A stretch of 64,000 bases of DNA from contig CP070276.1 of the NCBI GenBank assembly GCA_016916535.1, positions 2,542,001 through 2,606,000 of the forward strand, given 5' to 3'. The notes below the pieces were generated by a model, which made no database searches, was not told the DNA's origin, and saw nothing but the letters and a program-made list of their open reading frames with translations. This document shows positions 18,541 to 26,692 of this stretch, in pieces. The translations under genes and the position numbers were made by a program. The DNA comes from Dysgonomonadaceae bacterium zrk40. Its GTDB lineage: Bacteria; Bacteroidota; Bacteroidia; Bacteroidales; Dysgonomonadaceae. Within the stretch, counting starts at the first letter, position 1. Every line of letters begins with the position of its first letter.

Positions 18541-21423
18541 TTACAACACAACACCTTTCAATTCATCGGGGGCGTCCTTCGTTTCAATGTTGAGCCGTTC
18601 TCCTTCTTTTCTGGTCAGATCTTCAATCAGCGACAGTTTCACATCAAACTCAGGGTTGAATAAATGTGAATTCATGTACTTCAGGATGGAGTAATAGAGC
18701 TGTTCGGCAACCGGCCTGTCTTGTAGATCGCTTTGGAGGTCGGCACTACACACGATGATGCGTCCTTTCCCCACGTTGACTTCGAACAGCATCCCCAGTT
18801 TACGGTTGATAAACCAGGTGTCGATTGGTTGTACCAACGGTTGGAAGTCAGCAGGGTAGTTATTCAATTCCATCACCTGAGCCCGGTGAATCAGTTCCCA
18901 CCATTGTAGTCCCGTGTAGGAATCGGTGGGGAATTCTCTGAATATGGGATGATGATCGTTGACAAGTGTGCCCACCGTATGGGGAGGTCTCATCTTGAAC
19001 CATGAGGTGTTCCAGAAAGCAGGTGTCATGTACTGTACTACCTCTTTTCCCTGTTCCACTTTATCTGCCAGCAACAGCAGTACTTTGCCACCATTGTTGA
19101 GGATTTCTTTCGTTCTGTCATCTATCCGGTCAGTTACATGGATATCATTACTCTTTACCGTTGGTGATTGTGCGGGATAGACCCAGAAGTCCCAGTTGTT
19201 AGTGATCGCTGTCCCTTCAAACCATATCTTAAGATTCAATTTTTGTGCTTTCTCAATTGAGCTAAGAGGCAATGAGATGCTACCAAGCTGTTGAGCATTG
19301 CCCAGATGGATGTCAACCGGAGGAAGCTCTCCCTGTGCTACGGGTAGACCCTCGGCATAGCTAACCGACCAGTTTACCACCTGCTGAGGTAATTCCTCTT
19401 TCCCAAAGTGTGCCACCTCAATGTCGGCTCTCAGCGTTTCATTGTTCCTGAAAACGAACCGCTCCATCCGGGAGAGAAGTACTGTGGGTGCAGAGAACTG
19501 ACGGAATTCTGCCGCATCGATATATCCTTTCTCCTCCCAGAAGGCATTCAACACCCCTACCAGAGCGGTGCCCTGGCCAGAATAGTCGTTCAGGCTGAGC
19601 AGCTGAAATCCTGCATAACCGGGTGTGCGGAGCGTCCGCTCTATTTCATGTTTGTAGCAGAGTGCCTGGAGCTTACCAGAGGCCATCAGAAATTGGGCAC
19701 TCTGATCACCCATGTTACGGTCTTTGAGATCCTGCCTGAACAGTTCAAAGTTGCGGGCTCTCATCACTCCTGTATAGCGGTCGATCTCCCTGAAGTCGGG
19801 GAAGACAGTCCATTGACCTGTTTCGTGTGAAACAAAGGGTTGTTTGACCGTATCAATTCGGGCTGTGAAATCGGATCGGGAGTCGGGTCGTTGATTCCAT
19901 TCCAGGCCCCGTGCCCCTGCTTTGACATGAAACTGGTTTTTGGGTTGCCATGCCCAGCTGCCACCAACGGAGGCGCCGGTATAGACCCTGCGGGGATCGG
20001 TCTCTTGCCAGTAGTCTACAAACCGGCTGACCCAGGGGACCCATCGTCCTCGTGGCTCGTTGCCGATGGCGAACATGCAGAATGAGGGGTAATTGCCATA
20101 CCGTTCCACGATCCGCTTCGCCTCCTCCCAGAGGTAGTCATCTACCGGGTGGCCGTCACCGAGTGAAGTGCCATGGTTGGGCCAGCTGGGACCTTCGGGC
20201 TGCAGGTAGAAGCCCACGAGATCGGCTGCCTCCAATGCTGCTTCAGGGGGACAGTAGGAGTGAAAGCGCATATGATTGAGTCCGTAACTGCGACAGATAC
20301 GGAACACTCTTACCCATGACTCCACATCCATGGGAGCATAACCTGTTAACGGGAAGACACAGTTCTCCACCGTGCCACGCAGCATGGTTTTTCTTCCGTT
20401 GATATAGAAATATTTCCCTTCGATGGTGAAGTCCCTCATGCCGAAGCGGGTTTTTTTTACATCTGTTCCCTCCTTTGTCGTCAACGTAGCCGTGAGGCGA
20501 TAGAGGTTGGGTTCAAATTCATCCCAGGTAAGAAAATCGTTTCCCATCGGCAGCTCCATCTCCACTGAGGTGATTCCGTTGACTGCTTTGAATGATTGGG
20601 TGACAGGTGCTATTTTATCATTTCTACTGCTGTTGAAACTTTCCGCCTCCAGCCTGATTGTGCCCGATGCCTTTCCATACAGATTTATTTTTACGATGGC
20701 TTTCTTGCCTTGCAGATCGGGATAGACCTGCAGATCCTCGATGTAAGTCGGAGGTGTCGACTGCAACGCAATTTTTCCTACAATCCCGTTCCAGTTTCCC
20801 TGTGTCTGGTCGGTGATGCTGTGGGAATCTTTCCCCACGTCGATCGATTTTGTCCGATTGTCGACACGGATTGTGATTCTGTTGCTGCCGGGAGTCACAT
20901 AATCACTAATCTCGTAATGATGCGGTACCGACAGGGAGTTTTGCATCCCCACCTTTCTGTTGTTGATCCAGAGGAGTGTCTCCGTATGTGGGCGTTCCAG
21001 AAAGAGGAACACTTTTCTTCCCTTCCAGTCGGAGGGAATGGTGATCTCTTTCTGATACCATGCTGCTCCCACATAATATTTCACCGGAGTGAGCCAAAAG
21101 GGCAGTTTCAGGTTTTCCTGCACACGATATTTTTCAAGTCGCGGGTTATAAAAGAAGGAGCTGTCGTAAATGCTTGCTGTCCATTGAGTATGCAGGGTTA
21201 CATCATCACCCTTGCGGTTTTCTGCCATTGAGCCGGGCAGATAGATTTCGTCGGACAACCTGTCGGAGAACCATTTTTCTTCCACCCCCCTGTCTCTCCG
21301 GTCAATCTGAAAGCGCCAGCTACCTGACAGATCTTTCTCAATTACCTGTCCTGTTAACAACGAGATGTTGAGTAACAACACTACCTGGATAAGGATGAGT
21401 TGGAAATTAGATCTAATGCTCAT
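18541..21423 (-). CDS. GH2 family glycosidase with C-terminal Rossmann-like domain
   Basis: A 960-residue exported protein (signal peptide ending LLTGQ, residue 26). The sugar-binding jelly roll spans about 30-220 (DLSGSWRFQIDRRD, then HTETLLWINNRKVG). An Ig-like domain follows, then a barrel with MFAIGNEPRGRW (Glu456 acid/base) and VSHETGQW (Glu534 nucleophile). Residues about 755-930 resemble the GATase-like/Rossmann domain found at the end of some Bacteroidetes GH2 and in GH42/GH106 enzymes (GGKVLLLLAD, KGRIIVCSADL). Beta-galactosidase or beta-glucuronidase are the leading guesses. The start overlaps the stop of the GH28-GH43 gene by 11 bp, indicating translational coupling. GH106 follows after 46 bp that hold a GTTT repeat. 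Confidence 0.87.
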   Translation of the reverse strand: MSIRSNFQLILIQVVLLLNISLLTGQVIEKDLSGSWRFQIDRRDRGVEEKWFSDRLSDEIYLPGSMAENRKGDDVTLHTQWTASIYDSSFFYNPRLEKYRVQENLKLPFWLTPVKYYVGAAWYQKEITIPSDWKGRKVFLFLERPHTETLLWINNRKVGMQNSLSVPHHYEISDYVTPGSNRITIRVDNRTKSIDVGKDSHSITDQTQGNWNGIVGKIALQSTPPTYIEDLQVYPDLQGKKAIVKINLYGKASGTIRLEAESFNSSRNDKIAPVTQSFKAVNGITSVEMELPMGNDFLTWDEFEPNLYRLTATLTTKEGTDVKKTRFGMRDFTIEGKYFYINGRKTMLRGTVENCVFPLTGYAPMDVESWVRVFRICRSYGLNHMRFHSYCPPEAALEAADLVGFYLQPEGPSWPNHGTSLGDGHPVDDYLWEEAKRIVERYGNYPSFCMFAIGNEPRGRWVPWVSRFVDYWQETDPRRVYTGASVGGSWAWQPKNQFHVKAGARGLEWNQRPDSRSDFTARIDTVKQPFVSHETGQWTVFPDFREIDRYTGVMRARNFELFRQDLKDRNMGDQSAQFLMASGKLQALCYKHEIERTLRTPGYAGFQLLSLNDYSGQGTALVGVLNAFWEEKGYIDAAEFRQFSAPTVLLSRMERFVFRNNETLRADIEVAHFGKEELPQQVVNWSVSYAEGLPVAQGELPPVDIHLGNAQQLGSISLPLSSIEKAQKLNLKIWFEGTAITNNWDFWVYPAQSPTVKSNDIHVTDRIDDRTKEILNNGGKVLLLLADKVEQGKEVVQYMTPAFWNTSWFKMRPPHTVGTLVNDHHPIFREFPTDSYTGLQWWELIHRAQVMELNNYPADFQPLVQPIDTWFINRKLGMLFEVNVGKGRIIVCSADLQSDLQDRPVAEQLYYSILKYMNSHLFNPEFDVKLSLIEDLTRKEGERLNIETKDAPDELKGVVL

Positions 21424-23728
21424 GATAAGTGAGTTCTTTTAATCTGATCCACTCTTTTCTGCTGATGCTAAAAGCGGTCCCATGTCTGGTACCCTGCGGG
21501 AATGAAATCTGTTCAGAGACATCTTCCCATGTAACACCATCTTTCGAGCGTATCGCTCCATATTTTTTCTCAATGTACTTGTCGAAATAGACGTAGACAT
21601 ACTCCCCAATTGTGAGTGGGGAGGGGCCTTCCGCCCATGCTTCGCCTGATATGTTAGCGGATACGGTCACGGGAAAACCCTTTTTCAGATCATCGGTAAA
21701 GACCACTCTCAAGTTCTTCTCTGCCGGTGCGGAGTTTTCATTTTTGACGATCATCCAGTATTTCCCCTCCTGCCGTATGAATGCAGCGTCGATTACACTG
21801 AATCCCGGATCATAGAAGAGCCAGGTCTCACTGAAGGTCACAAAATCCCTTGTGGTGACGGCGTATTGGCGGTGGTTCAGCCCCTTCTCACTTTCGGATG
21901 TGGCAATTTCCGGGAATTTACCAGGGATGGTGGAAGCCCAGACAATATAGAAGAGATCATCTGCCTCATCATAGAAGAGTTCGGGTGCCCAGCTGTTTCT
22001 TGTTTCCGGTTCATGATACATCACCGGGATTGTGCGTTGTTTTGACCAGTGAAACAGGTCGGGTGAGGAGGCATATCCAATGTGGCGGTCCCACCACCCG
22101 GTGGTCCAGACCATGTGGAACAGTCCATCCTTATCCCGGGTAATGCTCGGGTCACGCATCAGCCGGTCTTTCCCTACCATTGGTGTCAGGAGTGACTCTC
22201 CGTTGTTGAGGGGCTTCCAGCTCAACCCATCGAAGCTGTATGCCAGGTGCAGGCCATCTTCTCCATTTCCGGTGAAATAGGAGAAGAGAAAGACGTTGTT
22301 CCCTGCCGGGAACGAAACGTCGTTGCTTTCTGTTACCTGTACGGGAAGGTTATCCTCTGAAGTGATATCGATCTGATCCATTTGCCAGTTCTCCGCATGC
22401 TTCACCGAACCGGCACTCCCCGCATTGATGGTGATGTCACTCAGGCTGAAGTGGTCCATTTTGGATTGCTCACTACCCTCCACACTGAGGGCTCTTCTTG
22501 CCTTATGGACTGTGATTCCGGAAAAATGGATGTTATTGAAGCGGGGAATCCCCAGTTCAGGTGGATCAACCGTTTCCAGCATTTTCACCCAGTGTGGGGG
22601 TAGCTCTTTCCCCTCAAACTCCTCGGGTAGTGCCGAATAACTGTAGGAGGGGTTCCAGTTCATGGAGGCCTCGATGGCGGTGCCTACCTCTTCCATCACG
22701 ATATCTTTGAGGTAGATATGTTCGGTTGTACCTCCCCTGTTCATCGCCGATTTGAAACGGAGTCCCACTGATGTGCCCTTTGCCCTGAGGTCGTGTGCCA
22801 GCACGTAGCGGATGCCACCCGAAGTCTCACTCCCGCAGGTGAAAAGACCGCCGCCGGCACGTGATATGCAGTTGCGGATTACCACATACTCGGTGGGGTG
22901 GTTCACCCGCAGCCCGTCGGCATCACGACCAGCCTTGAGGCAGAAGTTATCGTCGTTGCAGTCGATGTCGCAGTTTTCTACAAGGATGTGCGAGGAGGAG
23001 TCGATGTCGATCCCATCAGTGCTAGGGCCATGTCCTCCGATGTTGTTGCGTACGATCACGCCGTCTACAGTAGAGTAGCTTGAATAAAGGAGGTGAATGG
23101 TCCAGAAACCAGCTCTTTTGAAGGTGACATCCCTCACCGTGATGTCTTCCGCCTCTGATACCAGTAGTGTACGGGGGCGTTTGCAATCGTAATCAACTAT
23201 CCATCGCAATCCTCTTGCCTCGTAATCTCTTCGCATCTCCCAGTAGTTATCCCAGAATGGTTTTCCCTGTCCGTCGATCTCACCCTTGCCTGAGATCATC
23301 ACATTCTTTTCTCCAATCACATTGATTAGTGCCGAGGGCCATACCATCTCAATTCCTGCCACGCGGGTAGGGATATCGGGATAATCATCTATCTGCTGGC
23401 TTCCCAGCAGTGTTGCCCCTTCCGGAATGTGCAGATGCACCCCCTCTTTCAGATAGATGGATCCGGTGAGATAGCTGCCGGGGGCAAAGGTGACAATGCC
23501 GCCCCCGGCCACTGCACAGGCGTCAATCGTAGCCTGTATTGCTTTGGTGTTCATTGTTGTGCCATCAGCAACAGCACCAAATGAGCGAACATTGAATGTC
23601 TGTTTTCCTTCCGGTTCGCTGCGGGCTCCTACATCTTTCGCCCAACTGAGGTCTGTAATATCGAATCCAGCATTGACGGCAAGCGGAAATGTCAGTAATA
23701 CAATAATCAGGAGTTTCTTAATCTTCAT
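21413..23728 (-). CDS. GH28 polygalacturonase-like / GH43-like fusion
   Basis: A 771-residue protein with a signal peptide (1-20). Residues about 45-465 are a GH28 right-handed beta-helix: FNVRSFGAVADG, PSTDGIDID (235-242) and CNDDNFCLKAGRD (257-269) with the catalytic Asp cluster. The usual GHG histidine motif is replaced by RAGGGLFTCGSE, and RFKS replaces RIK. Residues about 478-771 form a five-bladed-propeller-like domain related to GH43/GH32: FSYFTGNGEDGLHLAYS, RDPSITRDKDGLFHMVW, SWAPELFYDE. Its acidic residues resemble the GH43 Asp-Asp-Glu triad, but its activity is unknown. The fusion implies that both domains act on one branched pectin. It overlaps its neighbours by 11 bp (GH2) and 4 bp (GH105). 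Confidence 0.85.
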   Translation of the reverse strand: MKIKKLLIIVLLTFPLAVNAGFDITDLSWAKDVGARSEPEGKQTFNVRSFGAVADGTTMNTKAIQATIDACAVAGGGIVTFAPGSYLTGSIYLKEGVHLHIPEGATLLGSQQIDDYPDIPTRVAGIEMVWPSALINVIGEKNVMISGKGEIDGQGKPFWDNYWEMRRDYEARGLRWIVDYDCKRPRTLLVSEAEDITVRDVTFKRAGFWTIHLLYSSYSTVDGVIVRNNIGGHGPSTDGIDIDSSSHILVENCDIDCNDDNFCLKAGRDADGLRVNHPTEYVVIRNCISRAGGGLFTCGSETSGGIRYVLAHDLRAKGTSVGLRFKSAMNRGGTTEHIYLKDIVMEEVGTAIEASMNWNPSYSYSALPEEFEGKELPPHWVKMLETVDPPELGIPRFNNIHFSGITVHKARRALSVEGSEQSKMDHFSLSDITINAGSAGSVKHAENWQMDQIDITSEDNLPVQVTESNDVSFPAGNNVFLFSYFTGNGEDGLHLAYSFDGLSWKPLNNGESLLTPMVGKDRLMRDPSITRDKDGLFHMVWTTGWWDRHIGYASSPDLFHWSKQRTIPVMYHEPETRNSWAPELFYDEADDLFYIVWASTIPGKFPEIATSESEKGLNHRQYAVTTRDFVTFSETWLFYDPGFSVIDAAFIRQEGKYWMIVKNENSAPAEKNLRVVFTDDLKKGFPVTVSANISGEAWAEGPSPLTIGEYVYVYFDKYIEKKYGAIRSKDGVTWEDVSEQISFPQGTRHGTAFSISRKEWIRLKELTYHEH

Positions 23729-24957
23729 TTCTTGCTGTTTAGTTTCATCATTTCAACTGCTGTATTGATGATCAGTCCCAATCCATGTTTCTCGTTGTCA
23801 CCGACCGGTCGGTTAAAATAAAAAGGAAGATCGTTGCTGATACCTGTCCCCACACAGACATTCGTAAATCGCCCATCGGCTGTGATCTCATTATCTTTTA
23901 GGGCTTTCCATCCAGCTCTGGCAATAGAACCATAGGAGGGGTCAATCCAGCCGTTGTTGATGGCCTTGGCGATACCATAGATGTACATCGTTGTTACCGA
24001 TGACTCGTCGTAAGAGTCACTCTTGTCCAACAGTTGGTTCCACATGCCGTTTGCGTTCTGCCAGCGTGATGCACCTACGATTTGCTTCTCCAGTATCTCT
24101 ATCAGCTCGTCCCGTTGGGGGTGATCAGCCGGCATCGCTTCAATCAGATCAGCCAACGAGATGGTGATCCAGCCGTTGGCTCTGCCCCAGTAGGCGACAC
24201 CGTTTCGATCCAGATCGGAATAATAGCAGTGATAATAAAGTCCCTTTGTCTCATCCCACAGGTAGTTGTCCATCTGGATAAGTTGTTTGGCTGCTTCATC
24301 GAAGTAACGCTGATCGCCGGTAAATTTGCCCATTCGTGTAAGGAAAGAAGTGGCCATATAGGCATCATCCGCCCAGACGGTCATCTCTCTCGGGAAGGTA
24401 CGACTCAAAGTGCCGTCCTCCAGGCGATCCTGCCCCTCCATGATATGCTTTGCGGCTGTATGGATGTAATCGAGGTACTCCTGTCTCTTTTCCAGTTGAT
24501 ATACCTCGATTACGGCAGCACCCATGGCACCGCAGTCGTCCAGCTCCTTCGTATTCCACAATTGTCCGAAGGGCCAGTGCCAGTGATTCCGGTCGTTACG
24601 GAATCTCTCCTTAAAGTAGGTGTAGTTGTTGAATCCGAATGCAACATGATTCTTGGCATAGTCCAGATATTTTGTTTCATTCAGATATTCTCCCAGTTTG
24701 ATCATCGCCATGTCAAGCACCCCATTCGAGTAATGCCATTCGGTGAGTGGACTTTTAAACTTCACATCTTTGCCTTCAGGTATCTCCTTTGTGCTATTAT
24801 AAACTGTGCCATCATCCACACCCACGAATTGTGTGACGGGTTGCTTAAGAATGTTATCGGCAACTGCTCTTATTGCTTCCTCATCTGTTCGTTGTTGCGC
24901 CGAGATGGTACAGGTGAAGAGCATCAGAATTGAGATTGGTACAATATAATTTTTCAT
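23725..24957 (-). CDS. GH105 unsaturated rhamnogalacturonyl/galacturonyl hydrolase
   Basis: A 410-residue exported protein (signal peptide ending TISAQQ). The (alpha/alpha)6 barrel motifs of GH105 are present: TEWHYSNGVLDMAM (72-85), RNHWHWPFGQLWN, the DDCGAMGAA segment (140-148) with a catalytic Asp, and WADDAYMATSFLTRMG. The C-terminal part has WGRANGWITISLADLIE and VGTGISNDLPFYFNRP. GH105 removes the 4,5-unsaturated uronic acid left at the non-reducing end by RG or pectate lyases, which implies that a lyase acts upstream. The PL26- and PL22-like enzymes of this window would fit. Its stop overlaps the next gene's start by 4 bp. Confidence 0.92.
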   Translation of the reverse strand: MKNYIVPISILMLFTCTISAQQRTDEEAIRAVADNILKQPVTQFVGVDDGTVYNSTKEIPEGKDVKFKSPLTEWHYSNGVLDMAMIKLGEYLNETKYLDYAKNHVAFGFNNYTYFKERFRNDRNHWHWPFGQLWNTKELDDCGAMGAAVIEVYQLEKRQEYLDYIHTAAKHIMEGQDRLEDGTLSRTFPREMTVWADDAYMATSFLTRMGKFTGDQRYFDEAAKQLIQMDNYLWDETKGLYYHCYYSDLDRNGVAYWGRANGWITISLADLIEAMPADHPQRDELIEILEKQIVGASRWQNANGMWNQLLDKSDSYDESSVTTMYIYGIAKAINNGWIDPSYGSIARAGWKALKDNEITADGRFTNVCVGTGISNDLPFYFNRPVGDNEKHGLGLIINTAVEMMKLNSKK

Positions 24958-24982
24958 ACGATTCGTATTATATATTTAAATA

Positions 24983-26260
24983 TTAGTTTCCTTCCGGTGT
25001 TGTGAGGGAAGTAAAAGGTGTCGGAGAGAGGAAGAAGCAATCCGGATCATCGGGATGGGCCGGATTGAAGGGTGGAATATCTTCACGAAGGTGATTCTTC
25101 AGTGAAATGTTGTTTTCAAGAATCCCTTTGATGATACACCTTGCCAATTGATAGCCCCCATAAGCATTGAAATGGGTGTTGTCTGCCAATGCTTCTGTCT
25201 GCCTGGGAAAGGTGCCTGCAGTGTAGTGTACGAATGCCCTTTTCGAGTGTTCGGGTCCCCACGCTTCATAGAGAATCTTACTCATTGCATTCAGGTCGAT
25301 CAGCGCTACCTGCTCTTGAGTTGCCAGCTCTCTCATTGCGTTAGGATATTCACCCAATGTATTGATGATTTTATTGTTCTCGTCGAACTGCCTACGGTGC
25401 ATGGGGGTGACCAGAACAGGAATGCCTCCTTTTTCAAGGGTTCCTGTGATCAGCTGCCTCAGACTCTCCGTATAACTCTTGAATGGCCCTTTGTCAGCTC
25501 CTTTCTGCTTTTGATCATTATGCCCGAATTCGATGAAGAGCCAATCTCCCTTTTTCATCATTGTCACAATCTTGGCAAATCGTCCGGCAGAGATAAACGT
25601 GTTTGCCGCCTCACCCGACTCGGCATAATTGGCTACTGCAATTCTGTCGTTGAGAAAAAGAGGAAGCATCTGTCCCCATCCGCACCAGGGCTCATTGTCC
25701 TGATCGGTAACGGTTGAGTTTCCGGCCAGAAAGAGGGTGGGAACCTCTGCTTTTTCAATCACTATCTCCCGTAGACCGGGACGTTTACCGTTGATCTCTA
25801 TGGTAAGTTTATCATCCCAGTTAAGCTTTCCAATTTCACGGGGTTTGAGCTTGACTGACCGGTCTGCCGTGATGCTGGTATTGCGTATGTTTACCACAAA
25901 TGAGCGTGTGATCATCGAGCCCGCCTTGGTCTCTGCGTTGGCAAGCATCAGTCGCCGTGATTCGGATCGTATGGTTGTGTGGGTATCACGCCTCTGGTCA
26001 CCCAGCACCACTTTGACCCGGTAGTTACCCTCCGGCAGCTTCACAGAGAAGAAAAATGGCTCCCCATCCGCATGTGAAGCAATAAGATCATACCCATAGG
26101 AGGAATCGTTGTCGTACAACGTAGAACTATTCACTGTCTGATACCCCTCCTTGTTGCCGTCACCGAAGTAGAATCTGAATTCTTCTGCTTTTGCTTCTGC
26201 CATGGTGATGACCAAAAGTGTGAACACAATTAGGCAGCAGGATGATTTATATCTGTTCAT
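24983..26260 (-). CDS. CE12-type rhamnogalacturonan acetylesterase with N-terminal jelly roll
   Basis: A 425-residue exported protein. After the signal peptide, residues about 27-170 form a galactose-binding-like sandwich (FRFYFGDGNKEGYQ, TLYDNDSSYGYD, NYRVKVVLGDQ), as in many Bacteroidetes CE12 proteins. The SGNH domain starts at LFLAGNSTVTDQDN (Asn replaces Asp in the GDST block; Ser182 is the likely nucleophile). GESGEAANTFISAGR, FIEFGHNDQK and DNTHFNAYGG follow, supplying the Gly/Asn oxyanion residues and the Asp-His pair. It should deacetylate the RG-I backbone. It stands between rhamnose mutarotase (27 bp) and GH105 (25 bp). Three CE12 domains in one locus suggest different acetyl positions or different cellular sites. 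Confidence 0.88.
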   Translation of the reverse strand: MNRYKSSCCLIVFTLLVITMAEAKAEEFRFYFGDGNKEGYQTVNSSTLYDNDSSYGYDLIASHADGEPFFFSVKLPEGNYRVKVVLGDQRRDTHTTIRSESRRLMLANAETKAGSMITRSFVVNIRNTSITADRSVKLKPREIGKLNWDDKLTIEINGKRPGLREIVIEKAEVPTLFLAGNSTVTDQDNEPWCGWGQMLPLFLNDRIAVANYAESGEAANTFISAGRFAKIVTMMKKGDWLFIEFGHNDQKQKGADKGPFKSYTESLRQLITGTLEKGGIPVLVTPMHRRQFDENNKIINTLGEYPNAMRELATQEQVALIDLNAMSKILYEAWGPEHSKRAFVHYTAGTFPRQTEALADNTHFNAYGGYQLARCIIKGILENNISLKNHLREDIPPFNPAHPDDPDCFFLSPTPFTSLTTPEGN

Positions 26261-26287
26261 ATTAACAACGCTCTGATCGGCATTATA

Positions 26288-26602
26288 TTATGGCATATAG
26301 AAAAGTTCTTCCAGGGGGATCGATACGGGTGAGTTGTCCGGGTTGGTCTCCATGATGTCGGCCATGTAGGCCCACCATTTCTGTACGATCTCCAGCTGCC
26401 CCAAATCCTGTGAAGAGCCGTCGCCTTCACTCTTTTGCACGGCAAACAGTACATTGGTCTCTTTGTCCCAGAAGATGGAATAATCTGAAACGCCTTCCTC
26501 TTTCAGCAATTCACGCATTTCAGGCCAGAGCGCATTGTGTCTTTTTTCGTACTCCTTTTCAAAACCCGGTTTCAGGTACATTTTAAATGCATTTCTTTTC
26601 AT
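26288..26602 (-). CDS. rhaM: L-rhamnose mutarotase
   Basis: A 104-residue protein without a signal peptide (a second ATG at 26605 would add one Met). KMYLKPGFEKEYEKRHNALWPEM, YSIFWD and WWAYMADIMETNPDNSP match L-rhamnose mutarotases (RhaM/YiiL), ferredoxin-like dimers that interconvert alpha- and beta-L-rhamnose. Being cytoplasmic, it would act after L-rhamnose released by GH106 is imported. It lies between CE12 and the GH105-CE12 fusion, and no rhamnose isomerase, kinase or aldolase genes are in the window. This is the clearest sign that rhamnose is a main product of the locus. Confidence 0.93.
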   Translation of the reverse strand: MKRNAFKMYLKPGFEKEYEKRHNALWPEMRELLKEEGVSDYSIFWDKETNVLFAVQKSEGDGSSQDLGQLEIVQKWWAYMADIMETNPDNSPVSIPLEELFYMP

Positions 26603-26692
26603 CATCTCAGATCTTTATTTGTTTTTTTAATTTCAGAATTTGCATCAGGACACCTCATTGCCAGCCATTTCATCCTGGAAGTGTAACGGAAC

